From the NCBI RefSeq assembly GCF_000733295.1, contig NZ_JPMI01000389.1, forward strand, positions 1 through 42,799: a DNA stretch of 42,799 nucleotides, read 5' to 3'. This DNA is from Archangium violaceum Cb vi76. GTDB lineage: Bacteria > Myxococcota > Myxococcia > Myxococcales > Myxococcaceae. Position 1 is the first letter of the stretch. Every line of letters begins with the position of its first letter. Made by a program: the position numbers and the translations under genes. The notes beneath the pieces were generated by a model that was not told where the DNA came from, searched no databases, and worked only from the letters and a program-made list of their open reading frames with translations. This document shows, in pieces, positions 1 through 8,368 of this stretch.

Positions 1-69
1 TATCCGGGCCCGTTCTTCAACCTGTGGCCCTCAGTGTGGGCAGTGGGTTCAACCCGGGATGCGTGGCAC

Positions 70-104
70 CCTCACCCCGTCCCTCTCCCGGAGGGAGAGG
101 GGAT
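70..104. repeat. REP-like intergenic palindrome, copy 1
   Basis: A CCCTCACCCCGTCCCTCTCC block followed by a matching GGAGGGAGAGGGG arm, just downstream of the pilT-like stop codon. It is nearly identical, in inverted orientation, to the copy at 34455-34497 and shares its core with copies at 8291, 10311 and 42655. Elements of this kind are common between genes in many high-GC bacteria; a hairpin role in mRNA 3' ends is an inference. Confidence 0.75.
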
Positions 105-109
105 ATCCA

Positions 110-1234
110 TCAGTGTGAGCCGCCGGCCTCTCCGAGGTCGAACTCGGGCACCTCGAACTCCGGCTTGAGCCGCTGCAGCACCTTGGCGAAGGCCTCCTTG
201 TCCTGCGCCTTCTCCATCGCCGCCTCCGGAGTAATCGTGTTGGCGGCCACCAGCTTCTCCAGGTGCATGTCCAGCGTCTGCATGCCCAGGTTCTGGCTCG
301 CCTGCATCTTGCTCGCGATTTGAAACACCTTCCCCTCGCGGATCATCGCCGCGATGGCGCTGGTGCCGATGAGGATCTCCAGCGCGGCCACGCGGCTCTT
401 GCCGTCCGCGGTGCGGATGAGCTGCTGGGCGACGATGCCGGCGAGGCCCTCGGCGAGCATGCCGCGCACCTGGGGCTGCTCCTCGGCGGGGAACGAGTTG
501 ATGATGCGGTCGATGGTGGCCGGCGCGCTGTTGGTGTGCACCGTGGCCATCACCAGCACGCCGAAGCTGGCCAGCTGCAGCGCCAGCTTCATCGTCTCGT
601 TGGTGCGCAGCTCGCCGATGAGGATGACGTTGGGGTCCTCGCGGCCCGCCGAGCGGATGGCGGTGGCGAAGTTGGAGGCGTGGATGCCCACCTCGCGGTG
701 CGTCACCTGGGACTTCGCCGACTCGTGCACGAACTCCACCGGGTCCTCGATGGTGAGGATGTGCGCCGGGCGGGTGTGGTTGATGTGGTTGATCATCCCC
801 GCCAGGGTGGTGGACTTGCCGCTGCCGGTGGGGCCGGTGACGAGCACCAGGCCGCTGCGGCGCTCGGCCAGCTTGCGCACCACCTCGGGGGTGTTGAGCT
901 CCGCCAGCGACAGCACCTTGCTCGGAATGGTGCGGAAGACGGCCGCGATGCCCGTCGTCTTGTAGAAGTAGTTGGCGCGGAAGCGCGCCCGGGTGCCGTA
1001 GCTGTAGGCGAAGTCGAGGTCGAGGTCCTCCGTTATCTGCCGCTTCTGCTCGGGGCTGGTGAGCTCGAAGAGCATCGCCTCCAGCTCCGGCTGGGTGAGC
1101 AGGGCCTCGCGCAGGGCGGTGAGCTCGCCGCGGATGCGCCCCAGGGGCGGGTGGCCGATGCTCAGGTGCAGGTCGCTCCCCTTGTTCTCCAGGAGCTTGT
1201 CGAAGAGGGCGGCGATGCGCGGCGCGGTGCTCAT
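110..1234 (-). CDS. pilT: PilT/PilU-family type IV pilus retraction ATPase
   Basis: 374 residues, the usual PilT length. The protein should be a cytoplasmic hexameric ATPase that powers pilus retraction or a related secretion motor. Visible motifs, in order: an N-terminal PAS-like domain (SDLHLSIGHPPLGRIRGEL), Walker A GPTGSGKST, Asp box LTIEDPVEFVH, Walker B region VILIGELR, and His box MATVHTNSAPATIDRI. The ATG at 1234 has a GGAAGAG ribosome-binding site and lies 2 bp after the stop of the upstream PilT-like gene, so the two are co-transcribed. Myxobacteria carry several PilT paralogues. The pil gene cluster is not visible here, so this is probably a paralogue rather than the main motility PilT; pilT is used as a family name. 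Confidence 0.9.
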   Translation of the reverse strand: MSTAPRIAALFDKLLENKGSDLHLSIGHPPLGRIRGELTALREALLTQPELEAMLFELTSPEQKRQITEDLDLDFAYSYGTRARFRANYFYKTTGIAAVFRTIPSKVLSLAELNTPEVVRKLAERRSGLVLVTGPTGSGKSTTLAGMINHINHTRPAHILTIEDPVEFVHESAKSQVTHREVGIHASNFATAIRSAGREDPNVILIGELRTNETMKLALQLASFGVLVMATVHTNSAPATIDRIINSFPAEEQPQVRGMLAEGLAGIVAQQLIRTADGKSRVAALEILIGTSAIAAMIREGKVFQIASKMQASQNLGMQTLDMHLEKLVAANTITPEAAMEKAQDKEAFAKVLQRLKPEFEVPEFDLGEAGGSH

Positions 1235-1236
1235 GG

Positions 1237-2913
1237 TCAGGCGCTCTTCCGGTTGAGGAGGTTGCCCATCTTGGACAGCAGCTTGCCCCCGTCCGGCGAG
1301 GGCGGGCCCTCGGGAGGCGCGCCGGGCCGCTTGCCCGTCACCACGGCCTCCAGCTCGTCGGGGCTCTCGGCATAGGCCCTGGCGATCTCCAGCGTCGTCT
1401 TCCCGGAGCGCACCAGGTCGGCGAGCGAGTCGTCGAAGCGGACGATGCCCAGCGACTTGCCGCGCTGCTGCAGGGAGGGAATCTGGTACGTCTTGTTGTC
1501 GCGGATGAGGTTGCCCAGGGCCACCGAGCCCGGGAGCAGCTCGGCGGCGACCACCATGCTCTGGCGGTCCGCGCTGGGCAGCAGCCGCTGGCTGACGATG
1601 AGGCGCAGGCTGCTGGCGAGCGTCATGCGCACCTGGGCCTGGTCCCCCGGCGGGAAGAGGTCGATGAGCCGGTCGATGGTTTTCGCCGCGCTGGGCGTGT
1701 TCATCGTGGAGACGAGCAGGTGGCCCGTCTCGCTGGCGGACAGCGCCATGCGCACCGTCTCGGTGTCGCGCAGCTCGCCCACGAGGATGACGTCCGGGTC
1801 CTCGCGCAGGCTGCCCTTGAGGGCGGTGGCGAACGTCTTGGTGTGGGTGCCCACCTCGCGCTGGCTCAGCAGCGCCCTCCTGCGCGGGTGGAGGTACTCC
1901 ACGGGGTCCTCCACGGTGAGCACGTGGTGGGACGTCTCGCAGTTGATGCGGTTGACGATGGCCGCCAGGGTGCTCGTCTTGCCGTGGCCGGAGGGGCCGG
2001 TGACGACGATGAGGCCCTGGTGGTGGTGGGTGGCCTTGGCGATGTCGACGGGCAGGCCGAGCGACTCGAGGGTGGGAATCTCGCGGGGGATGAGGCGGAA
2101 GCAGCCCTTGTAGCCGGTGCGCTGGCGCGAGACGTTGACGCGGAAGCGGCCGGACTGCCCCAGGTCCAGCGAGAAGTCACAGCTCCCCTCGCGGTCCAGC
2201 ACCGGGCGCAGGCGCTCGGGGATGTGCGGCAGCAGCATCGTCTCCACCGTCTCGGGGAGCAGCGGGTCTCCGTGGGGCAGCAGCTCGCCGACGAGGCGGA
2301 AGAGGGGAGGGCGGCCGGCGACGACGTGCAGGTCGCTCGCGCCCACGGTGCGCGCGTCCTCCAGCAGCATCGTCAGGTTGCGCGCGGACTCCGGCCGCAC
2401 GACGAGGCGCGGGGCCGGGGGCACCTCGGCCACGGGCTCGGGCGCGGGCGGAGGGGGCTCGGCGGGCGGTGCCGCGGGCGCGGGCGTCTGCTTCTCGGTG
2501 GGGAGGATCTGCACGCCCTTGGACGGCTTGGGGGACGCGGGGCGCGGGGCGCTGGGCGCCGACGTGGCGGGAGCGGGAGGCCGGGGCGTGGGCGCTCCGG
2601 CCTGGGCGGGCTCGGTCCGCACGACGCGCACGTTGAGCACGTCTCCCCGGCGCAGGGCTCCGACGACGACGGGGCCCAGGCCCTCCAGGCGCAGCGCCCA
2701 CTGGCTGGGCTTGTCGGAGACGGTGGTGGCCCGGGCCTCTCCCACCAGGGTGCTCAACATCCCCTGCACCCCCTCCACCGTGAGGGGGGTGGGCGCCAGC
2801 GCCTCGAAGGCACCGGTCGCCAGCTTCACCATGGGGTTCCGCCCGGAGATCAGGGCGAGCTCCACCGCGCCCGGGCGGGTCAGGTGGCGCATCAACTCCG
2901 TGAGGGTCTTCAT
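1237..2913 (-). CDS. PilT-like ATPase with duplicated N-terminal domain
   Basis: 558 residues, about 190 longer than PilT. The start is the ATG at 2913, with an AGGAGG site 8 bases upstream; the frame runs open further upstream but that part reads as non-coding. Residues 1-100 resemble a degenerate PilT N-domain (ALISGRNPMVKLATGAFEAL). A Pro/Ala-rich linker follows, then a second N-domain copy (SDLHVVAGRPPLFRLVGELL) and the ATPase core: Walker A GPSGHGKTS, Asp box LTVEDPVEYLH, Walker B VILVGELRD. The usual His box (TLHTNSA) reads STMNTPSA, so a conserved His is replaced by Asn. It is the first gene of a two-gene operon with the PilT-like gene ending at 110. It may be a partner or regulator of that ATPase rather than a full retraction motor. 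Confidence 0.85.
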   Translation of the reverse strand: MKTLTELMRHLTRPGAVELALISGRNPMVKLATGAFEALAPTPLTVEGVQGMLSTLVGEARATTVSDKPSQWALRLEGLGPVVVGALRRGDVLNVRVVRTEPAQAGAPTPRPPAPATSAPSAPRPASPKPSKGVQILPTEKQTPAPAAPPAEPPPPAPEPVAEVPPAPRLVVRPESARNLTMLLEDARTVGASDLHVVAGRPPLFRLVGELLPHGDPLLPETVETMLLPHIPERLRPVLDREGSCDFSLDLGQSGRFRVNVSRQRTGYKGCFRLIPREIPTLESLGLPVDIAKATHHHQGLIVVTGPSGHGKTSTLAAIVNRINCETSHHVLTVEDPVEYLHPRRRALLSQREVGTHTKTFATALKGSLREDPDVILVGELRDTETVRMALSASETGHLLVSTMNTPSAAKTIDRLIDLFPPGDQAQVRMTLASSLRLIVSQRLLPSADRQSMVVAAELLPGSVALGNLIRDNKTYQIPSLQQRGKSLGIVRFDDSLADLVRSGKTTLEIARAYAESPDELEAVVTGKRPGAPPEGPPSPDGGKLLSKMGNLLNRKSA

Positions 2914-3072
2914 GCCCGGCTCCTCCTTCTTCCAGTCCCGGGGCGATGGCCCCCCCCGGGAGCGCGGTGCAGCATAGCCGCGAATTGCCACGAATTCTGG
3001 AAAGAGGACGACCGGCGCGCCGCCGGGCCCTGGAGCGGGCGAGGGGGCGGCACGAGGGGCCTTACAATAAGG

Positions 3073-3117
3073 AAGCGCCCGGCTCGGGCCCTCGGGGAGG
3101 GTCCAGGCCGGGCGCTT
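3073..3117 (-). terminator. Hairpin terminator after the acetyltransferase gene
   Basis: An 11-base perfect inverted repeat (AAGCGCCCGGC at 3073-3083, GCCGGGCGCTT at 3107-3117). On the minus strand it is followed by CCTTATTG, a short T-rich tail; on the plus strand by TTCAGG. It lies between the acetyltransferase stop (3180) and the start of the next minus-strand gene (2913), which fits rho-independent termination of the former. Confidence 0.6.
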
Positions 3118-3179
3118 TCAGGAGAGGGAAGGGGCCCTGGAGGACGCGGCCCTCTTCCCCTCCCGGGGCACTCCTCCGC

Positions 3180-3716
3180 TCACAGCTCGCGAGACATGAG
3201 GAGGCGCAGCTTGCCGGACTTCTTGGACACCACGGTGGCCACGGTGGTGAAGCCCGCGTTGCGGTAGAAGCTCACCGCCGGGGCGTTGGCCGGGTCCACG
3301 CGCAGGGCGATCGTCTTGCGGAACATGTCCCGCGCCACCTGCAGCCCCTGGTTGAGCACCGCCTGGCCCAGGCCGCGCCGGCGCAGCTCGGGGCGTACCA
3401 CGATGTTGCGCATGTAGGCGGCGCCGGGCACCGGACCGTCCCGCTCCACCGTCACGTAGCCCACCACCTGGCTCTGCACCTTGGCCACGTGGATGAACGG
3501 CCGCAGCGCCGTCAGCGACTTGAGGCTGTCCTCCATCGTCTCGCCGCGGCTCTTCCAGGGCTCCGAGCTGGAGCGCAGGGCGGCCACGGACGCCATGTCC
3601 TCATCGGTCGGGACGGAAAACTTCACCGCCGGCGCCAGATCGTTGGGCAGGTTGGCCATGTCCGGCACTGGTATCGCGGCCACCTCCACGCCCGGGTCCA
3701 CCCGCTTCATCGTCAT
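3180..3716 (-). CDS. GNAT-family N-acetyltransferase
   Basis: 178 residues from the ATG at 3716, chosen because GGAGG lies 8 bases upstream; an in-frame ATG at 3731 has no good site. The C-terminal half shows the GNAT fold: a central strand (VVGYVTVERDGPVPGAAYMR), then motif A with acetyl-CoA loop RPELRRRGLGQAVL, then a C-terminal NAPAVSFYRNAGFTTVATV segment typical of these enzymes. The first 60 residues are not recognised. It would move an acetyl group from acetyl-CoA to an amine; the substrate cannot be read from sequence. It stands alone, with a hairpin terminator just downstream. Confidence 0.85.
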   Translation of the reverse strand: MTMKRVDPGVEVAAIPVPDMANLPNDLAPAVKFSVPTDEDMASVAALRSSSEPWKSRGETMEDSLKSLTALRPFIHVAKVQSQVVGYVTVERDGPVPGAAYMRNIVVRPELRRRGLGQAVLNQGLQVARDMFRKTIALRVDPANAPAVSFYRNAGFTTVATVVSKKSGKLRLLMSREL

Positions 3717-3908
3717 GCCTTGCTCCTCCATTGCGATACGATCCTAACCGCTTCACCGGGGCCCATGCACGCGCTGGGTGCGGCGCACATTTCCCCCCAT
3801 AAGGGGGAGAGCCGGACTTTTCCAAACTGCGCATGGGCTGCCGGCATTCCAAGGCCGCCCGCTCCCGCCTCATCCGGGGGTTTTCGCTCGGGTATGGTGG
3901 GGGGCGGC

Positions 3909-3937
3909 TTTCAATGCTGAACACCTTTCACTATAAA
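3909..3937 (+). promoter_or_regulatory. Possible sigma-70 promoter of the GTPase-kinase pair
   Basis: TTTCAA (3909-3914), a 17-base spacer and TATAAA (3932-3937), about 65 bases before the GTG start of the MglA-like gene. The -10 matches five of six consensus bases, the -35 only three. It is an unusually A/T-rich patch in a 286-base intergenic region that otherwise shows nothing recognisable. Confidence 0.35.
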
Positions 3938-4003
3938 AAACCGTCCGCCTGGGGCGGGATGGCCCACCCTTCCTCCTCCCACTCGGCAGCCTGAGCTCCG
4001 CAC

Positions 4004-4708
4004 GTGCAACTCAACCACGCCCAGCGCGAACTCACCCTGAAGATCGTCTACTACGGCCCAGGGCTGAGTGGGAAGACGACGAACCTGCGTGCCATCCACG
4101 CGCGGGCCCGGCCGGAGGCTCGCGGCCGGCTGCTCAGCGTGGAGACGCACGAGGACCGTACGCTCTTCTTCGATCTGCTTCCGGTGTTCTTCACCAGCAG
4201 CTCGGGCTTCAAGGTGAAGCTCAAGCTCTTCACCGTGCCGGGACAGGTGGTGCACGACGCCACGCGGCGGGTGGTGCTGCAGAACGCGGACGCGGTGGCC
4301 TTCATCGCCGACAGCCGCCGCAGCGCCTCCGCGGAGAACAACGCCTACTGGCGCAAGCTCCGGGCCAACATGAGGGAGATCGGTCTGGACGCGACACAGG
4401 TGCCGGTGGTCATCCAGTTCAACAAGCGGGACCTGCCGGACGCGCAGACGGACGCGGAGCTGGACGAGGCCCGCAAGAAGGGTGGGGAGCCGGTGGTGGG
4501 GGCGGTGGCGCTCCGGGGTGAGGGCGTGATGGAGACGCTGCACGTGCTGCTGCAGTCGGCGTGGCGCAACCTGGACGAGCGCGCGCGGCTGTCGCGCAAC
4601 ATCAGCCTGACGGAGAAGGAGTTCCTCACCCACATCTTTCAGCAGATGGACCTGACGGGCACCAGCCTCGAGTCCCTCTATCCGACTGCAGCAGGGAGGC
4701 CGCGATGA
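4004..4708 (+). CDS. MglA-like small Ras-type GTPase
   Basis: 234 residues from a GTG start. MglA-family proteins are Ras-like GTPases that set cell polarity and direction of movement in myxobacteria. Motifs: P-loop GPGLSGKTT near residue 20, RTLFFDLLPV in the switch region, VPGQVVHDATRR where Ras has its G3 motif (VPGQ is the MglA form), and NKRDLP for guanine recognition. The M. xanthus MglA P-loop, as I recall it, has Cys where this has Ser, and this protein has a longer C-terminal helix-rich tail (about 40 residues ending near SLESLYPTAAG). It is therefore a paralogue, not mglA itself, and no mglB is adjacent. Its stop overlaps the next start (ATGA, 4705-4708), so it is translationally coupled to a histidine kinase. 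Confidence 0.85.
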   Translation: MQLNHAQRELTLKIVYYGPGLSGKTTNLRAIHARARPEARGRLLSVETHEDRTLFFDLLPVFFTSSSGFKVKLKLFTVPGQVVHDATRRVVLQNADAVAFIADSRRSASAENNAYWRKLRANMREIGLDATQVPVVIQFNKRDLPDAQTDAELDEARKKGGEPVVGAVALRGEGVMETLHVLLQSAWRNLDERARLSRNISLTEKEFLTHIFQQMDLTGTSLESLYPTAAGRPR

Positions 4709-6201
4709 GCGCCGACAAACCAGGCGCCGTGGGCAGCGGGCCAGAGCACGCCGGCTCGGTGCTCCAGCGGAAGGCCTCGTTGGTGGACATGTTGGATCCC
4801 CTCAGCTTCGGGGACGTGGTGGACAGCCTCGGGGAGCTGTACCGGGTGGGCATCCGGGTGCTGGACGAGCGGGGCCGGACGCTGGCGGACGCCAAGGGGA
4901 GCAACGGGGACTTCTGCGGTTTCGTGAACACCACCGCGCAGGGCCGCGCGCGCTGCACCGCGCTGGTGGCGCGGTTGAACGAGGGGCCGCTGACGCCCAC
5001 GCAGGGCGCGCAGGTGCTGCCCGGGACGAGCCCGTTGGGGGGCGAGCTGCTGGGGCAGCCGTGCTTCACCGGCCTGCGCTACGTGGTGCTGCCGGTGCAG
5101 TGGGAAGGGGACGTGCTGGGGCGGGTGGTGTTCGGGCCGTTCGCGCCGGAGGAGCTGGCGGACGTGCCGGTGGCGCTGGCCGAGCTGGAGGGGCTGGAGC
5201 TGGAGCGGGCTCGCGAGCTGCTGGCGCACGTGGGGCGGCAGAGCGAGCACCGGGTGGTGAAGATGCTGGCGCACGTGGCCCAGGTGCTGGCGGCGCTGCT
5301 GGCGTCCGGTCAGAAGGCGTACCTGACGGGGCAGCTGCACCTCGAGGCGATGCTGGAGACGCAGCGCGACCTGGAGGCGCAGAACGCGCAGTTGATGCGG
5401 CTCAACCAGCGGTTGAAGGAGGCGGACCGCATCAAGTCGAGCTTCCTGGGGACGGTGAGCCACGAGCTGCGCACGCCGCTGTCGTCCATCATCGGCTACT
5501 CGGAGATGCTGGCCGAGGGGCTGGTGGGCGCGCTGAACGCGGAGCAGATGCAGTTCGTGCGCACCATCATCGAGAAGGGCAACACGCTGCTCAAGCTCAT
5601 CTCCTCCATCCTGGACATGAGTCAAATCGAGGCGGGCAAGGTGCGGCTCGCCTTCGAGTGGGTGGACGTGCAGGAGCTGGTGGAGAGCTCGCTGACGAGC
5701 GTGATGCCGCAAGCGCAGCGCAAGGGCCTGACGGTGAAGGTGCATCTGCCGGAGGTCGCTCAGCCGCGGGTGGTGGCGGACCGGGAGAAGCTGAGTCAGG
5801 TGGTGGTGAACCTGCTGGCCAACGCGGTGAAGTTCACGCCGGGCGGTGGGCAGGTGGAGGTGAGGTTGTCGGCGCATGGTCCGCAGCCGGGCCTGGTGGG
5901 CGAGGGCTACCGCATCGAGGTGGAGGACACCGGGGTGGGGATTCCCCTGGACCAGCGCGAGCGCATCTTCCAGAGCTTCTACCAGGTGGACGACAGCCCG
6001 ACGCGCGAGTACGGCGGAGCGGGGTTGGGGCTGGCGATCGTGAAGAGCTACGTGGAAGGGCACGGCGGGCAGGTGTCGGTGACGAGCGAAGTGGGGCAGG
6101 GCTCGTGCTTCCGGGTGGTGTTGCCGAAGGAGCCGCCGTTGTCGGGGCACGGGCCGGCCTACATTCCGCCGCCGATCGACACGGATCCCGAGCGCTTCTG
6201 A
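4705..6201 (+). CDS. PocR-domain sensor histidine kinase
   Basis: 498 residues, starting at the ATG that overlaps the GTPase stop. There are no membrane segments, so it should be cytoplasmic. Residues about 20-185 look like a PocR ligand-binding domain (DMLDPLSFGDVVDSLGELY, then GFVNTTAQGRARCTALV and CFTGLRYVVLPVQWEGDVLG). A predicted coiled coil (about 205-240, LETQRDLEAQNAQLMRLNQR) leads into HisKA with SHELRTPLSSIIGYSEM, phospho-His near residue 253. HATPase_c follows: N box NLLANAVKFTPGGG near 368, G1 DTGVGIP, G2 GGAGLGLAIVKSYVEGHGG. No response regulator is adjacent, so the kinase is orphan in this window. The coupling suggests that a soluble ligand or redox signal controls, or is controlled by, the GTPase. 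Confidence 0.88.
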   Translation: MSADKPGAVGSGPEHAGSVLQRKASLVDMLDPLSFGDVVDSLGELYRVGIRVLDERGRTLADAKGSNGDFCGFVNTTAQGRARCTALVARLNEGPLTPTQGAQVLPGTSPLGGELLGQPCFTGLRYVVLPVQWEGDVLGRVVFGPFAPEELADVPVALAELEGLELERARELLAHVGRQSEHRVVKMLAHVAQVLAALLASGQKAYLTGQLHLEAMLETQRDLEAQNAQLMRLNQRLKEADRIKSSFLGTVSHELRTPLSSIIGYSEMLAEGLVGALNAEQMQFVRTIIEKGNTLLKLISSILDMSQIEAGKVRLAFEWVDVQELVESSLTSVMPQAQRKGLTVKVHLPEVAQPRVVADREKLSQVVVNLLANAVKFTPGGGQVEVRLSAHGPQPGLVGEGYRIEVEDTGVGIPLDQRERIFQSFYQVDDSPTREYGGAGLGLAIVKSYVEGHGGQVSVTSEVGQGSCFRVVLPKEPPLSGHGPAYIPPPIDTDPERF

Positions 6202-6210
6202 GCCGCCTCG

Positions 6211-6248
6211 GCCCATCCGGTCCAACGATTCCAATGGGTTGGATGGGC
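6211..6248 (+). terminator. Weak hairpin after the kinase gene
   Basis: GCCCATCC (6211-6218) pairs with GGATGGGC (6241-6248) just after the kinase stop. There is no T-run; a G-run follows. It may be a 3'-end hairpin, but termination is not certain. Confidence 0.3.
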
Positions 6249-6349
6249 GTTGGGGGGGGATTCGGCACTTACATTCCGGGCGGACGCAACACTTTGATTC
6301 TGGAATCGAGAATGGAAGTAACCCCCCCGCCACACCCTGGGCCCCGATC

Positions 6350-8191
6350 ATGAAGATCCAGAACGACTTCTCCCGGACCGCCGTCTCCCGTCTTCCCGAT
6401 GCGAAGCCCCCTGTCGCGGCGGAGGTGAAGAGCAACGAGCTCTCCCAGCCCACCGCCACCCCGTCCACCGGCTTCGACCCGGCGTCGAGCTTCGCGTCGC
6501 AGACCAATGCCCCCGTGAACCTGACCGGGGCGCTGCGTGAGCCGCGGAAGACCGGTCCGGTGGCCCTCGACAGCGCCGCGGGCCAGGCCGCCATCCAGAA
6601 GACCGTGGACTTCCTCCAGCAGCAGGGCCCCGCCGCCGCGAGCGCCCGCGGCCTGATGGCCAGCCCGGGCGTCGCCGCCTCGGACTTCGCGCCGCGCACC
6701 GTGGAGCAGGACGGCCTGGGCATGACGCACGTGCGCATGGACCGCGTGAGCGAGGGCACCCGCGTGTTCGGCGAGCAGGTCGTCGGCCACATCAACTCCT
6801 CCGGGAAGATGGACAGCGTCACCGGCGATGTCGCCCCCATCCCCCCCGGCCTGGGCAGCGCACCGACGAAGCTGTCCGCCGAGGCGGCGCTGGCTGTCGC
6901 GCAGCAGGACTTCGCGGGCAGGACGGACCGTCAGCCCACCTCCGAGCGCGTCATCTTCAAGGGGGACGACGGCCAGTACCGCGCCGCGTACCACGTGCAG
7001 TTGAGCAACACGACGGACGTCGGTGAGGGCAAGCAGCCCCGCCGGATGAACTACCTGGTCGACGCCAACAGCGGAGAGCTCCTCGAGAAGTACAACCAGA
7101 TGGGCGGCTTCGAGCACGAGCACGCGCACGCGCATGCTTCCGGTACGAAGACCCCGGGCAGCGCGCCCGCCACCCCGACGGACGTCCCCACCAACGGCCT
7201 GGCGGATGACACCTCGCAGTACAGCGGCAAGGTGCAGCTCGACAGCACGAAGAACGCCGACGGCACGTACACCCTGGCGGACGAGTCCCGTGGCGAGGGG
7301 GTGGTGACCCGCGACGCGCTCAACCGGAACCCGGACACCACCTCGACCAAGAACGCCCCCATCACCGACGACAACGACATCTGGGGCGAGGCGACCGACC
7401 CGGCGCGCAACAAGGACGCGGTGGACGCCCAGTACGGCGCGCAGACCACCTACGACTTCTACAAGGAAGTGCTCGGCCGCGACTCCATCGACGGCAAGGG
7501 CGAGAAGCTCATCTCCGACGTGCACGTGGGCACCCACTTCGCCAACGCCTTCTGGGACGGCGAGAAGATGAACTACGGCGACGGTGACGGCCAGACGTTC
7601 GGCTCGCTCACCACGCTGGACATCGCGGGCCATGAGATCAGCCACGGCCTGACCGAGCGCACCGCGGGCCTCCAGTACCGCAACGAGTCCGGCGCCCTCA
7701 ACGAGGCGATCAGCGACATCATGGGGACCGGCGTGGAGTGGTTCGCCAGCCAGAAGAACGAGGCGGTCAAGTTCGACTGGACGGTGGGCGAGGACACCTT
7801 CACCCCGCACAACGGCGACCCCACCGACGGTCTGCGCGACATGAGCGACCCGACGAGCGATGGCCAGTCCCCGGACCACTACTCGAAGAGATACAAGGGC
7901 ACCCAGGACAACGGCGGCGTGCACATCAACTCGGGCATCCCCAACAACGCCTTCTACCTGCTGTCCGAGGGCGGCAAGAACCGCACCTCCGGCACCGAGG
8001 TGAAGGACGGCATCGGCATCGAGAAGAGCCTGAAGATCTACTCCCGCGCGCTCAGCTTCTACATGACGCCGACCACCAACTTCGCCCAGGCGCGCGAGGC
8101 CACCTTCAAGGCCGCCCAGGACCTCTACGGCAAGGACTCCACGGAGGCCAGGAAGGTGCTGGAGAGCTGGAGCGCGGTGGGCGTCGGGTAG
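6350..8191 (+). CDS. M4 (thermolysin-like) zinc metallopeptidase
   Basis: 613 residues from the ATG at 6350; no strong ribosome-binding site is visible. The zinc site is clear: HEISH at residues 428-432 and the third ligand Glu452 in NEAISD, 24 residues after the first His as in thermolysin. Residues about 80-300 match the FTP/PepSY-type propeptide that folds and inhibits the enzyme (KMDSVTGDV, YHVQLSNTTDVGEG, MNYLVDANSGELLEKYNQ), and HINSGIPNNAFYLLSEGG marks the C-terminal helical domain. The mature enzyme would be an extracellular protease, fitting a predatory organism. Oddly, the N-terminus (MKIQNDFSRTAVSRLPDAK) has no Sec signal peptide. The stop codon is immediately followed by a fragment of thiL (8192-8290). 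Confidence 0.93.
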   Translation: MKIQNDFSRTAVSRLPDAKPPVAAEVKSNELSQPTATPSTGFDPASSFASQTNAPVNLTGALREPRKTGPVALDSAAGQAAIQKTVDFLQQQGPAAASARGLMASPGVAASDFAPRTVEQDGLGMTHVRMDRVSEGTRVFGEQVVGHINSSGKMDSVTGDVAPIPPGLGSAPTKLSAEAALAVAQQDFAGRTDRQPTSERVIFKGDDGQYRAAYHVQLSNTTDVGEGKQPRRMNYLVDANSGELLEKYNQMGGFEHEHAHAHASGTKTPGSAPATPTDVPTNGLADDTSQYSGKVQLDSTKNADGTYTLADESRGEGVVTRDALNRNPDTTSTKNAPITDDNDIWGEATDPARNKDAVDAQYGAQTTYDFYKEVLGRDSIDGKGEKLISDVHVGTHFANAFWDGEKMNYGDGDGQTFGSLTTLDIAGHEISHGLTERTAGLQYRNESGALNEAISDIMGTGVEWFASQKNEAVKFDWTVGEDTFTPHNGDPTDGLRDMSDPTSDGQSPDHYSKRYKGTQDNGGVHINSGIPNNAFYLLSEGGKNRTSGTEVKDGIGIEKSLKIYSRALSFYMTPTTNFAQAREATFKAAQDLYGKDSTEARKVLESWSAVGVG

Positions 8192-8290
8192 CGCGGGCGA
8201 ATTCTCCCTCATCGACCTCTTCCTCTCCCACTTCCCACGGGCGCGAGTGCCCGTGGGTCCGGGAGATGACTGCGCGGTCCTCGCTCCTTC
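8192..8290 (+). repeat. 99-bp direct repeat, copy A: orphan fragment of thiL
   Basis: Matches 10381-10479 inside thiL at 97 of 99 bases by hand alignment (differences at 8216/10405 and 8258/10447). Its translation corresponds to ThiL residues around SLIELFLSHFPRARVP and GPGDDCAVLAPS, but the copy has no start codon of its own and stops abruptly at 8290. It begins one base after the metallopeptidase stop. With copy B it brackets the toxin/immunity-like pair, so it is a scar of the rearrangement that placed that pair here. Confidence 0.95.
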
Positions 8291-8349
8291 TCCCCCCTCT
8301 TGAGCCCTCTTTTGCGACAGGCTCAGAGGGAGAGGGCCGGGGTGAGGGT
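8291..8349. repeat. REP-like element, copy 2
   Basis: CCCTCT arms around GAGCCCTCTTTTGCGACAGG, then AGAGGGAGAGGGCCGGGGTG. The last half is the GGGAGAGGGCCGGGGTGAGGGT core shared with the other copies. It starts exactly where the thiL fragment ends and lies just before the toxin-like lipoprotein gene. Confidence 0.75.
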
Positions 8350-8368
8350 ATGCCAGGAGATGCGAACG

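Noticed and set aside
8192-8290. A gene or functional thiL pseudogene at the left repeat copy
   Set aside because: The copy has no start codon or ribosome-binding site and ends after 33 codons' worth of sequence; it is treated as a repeat scar.
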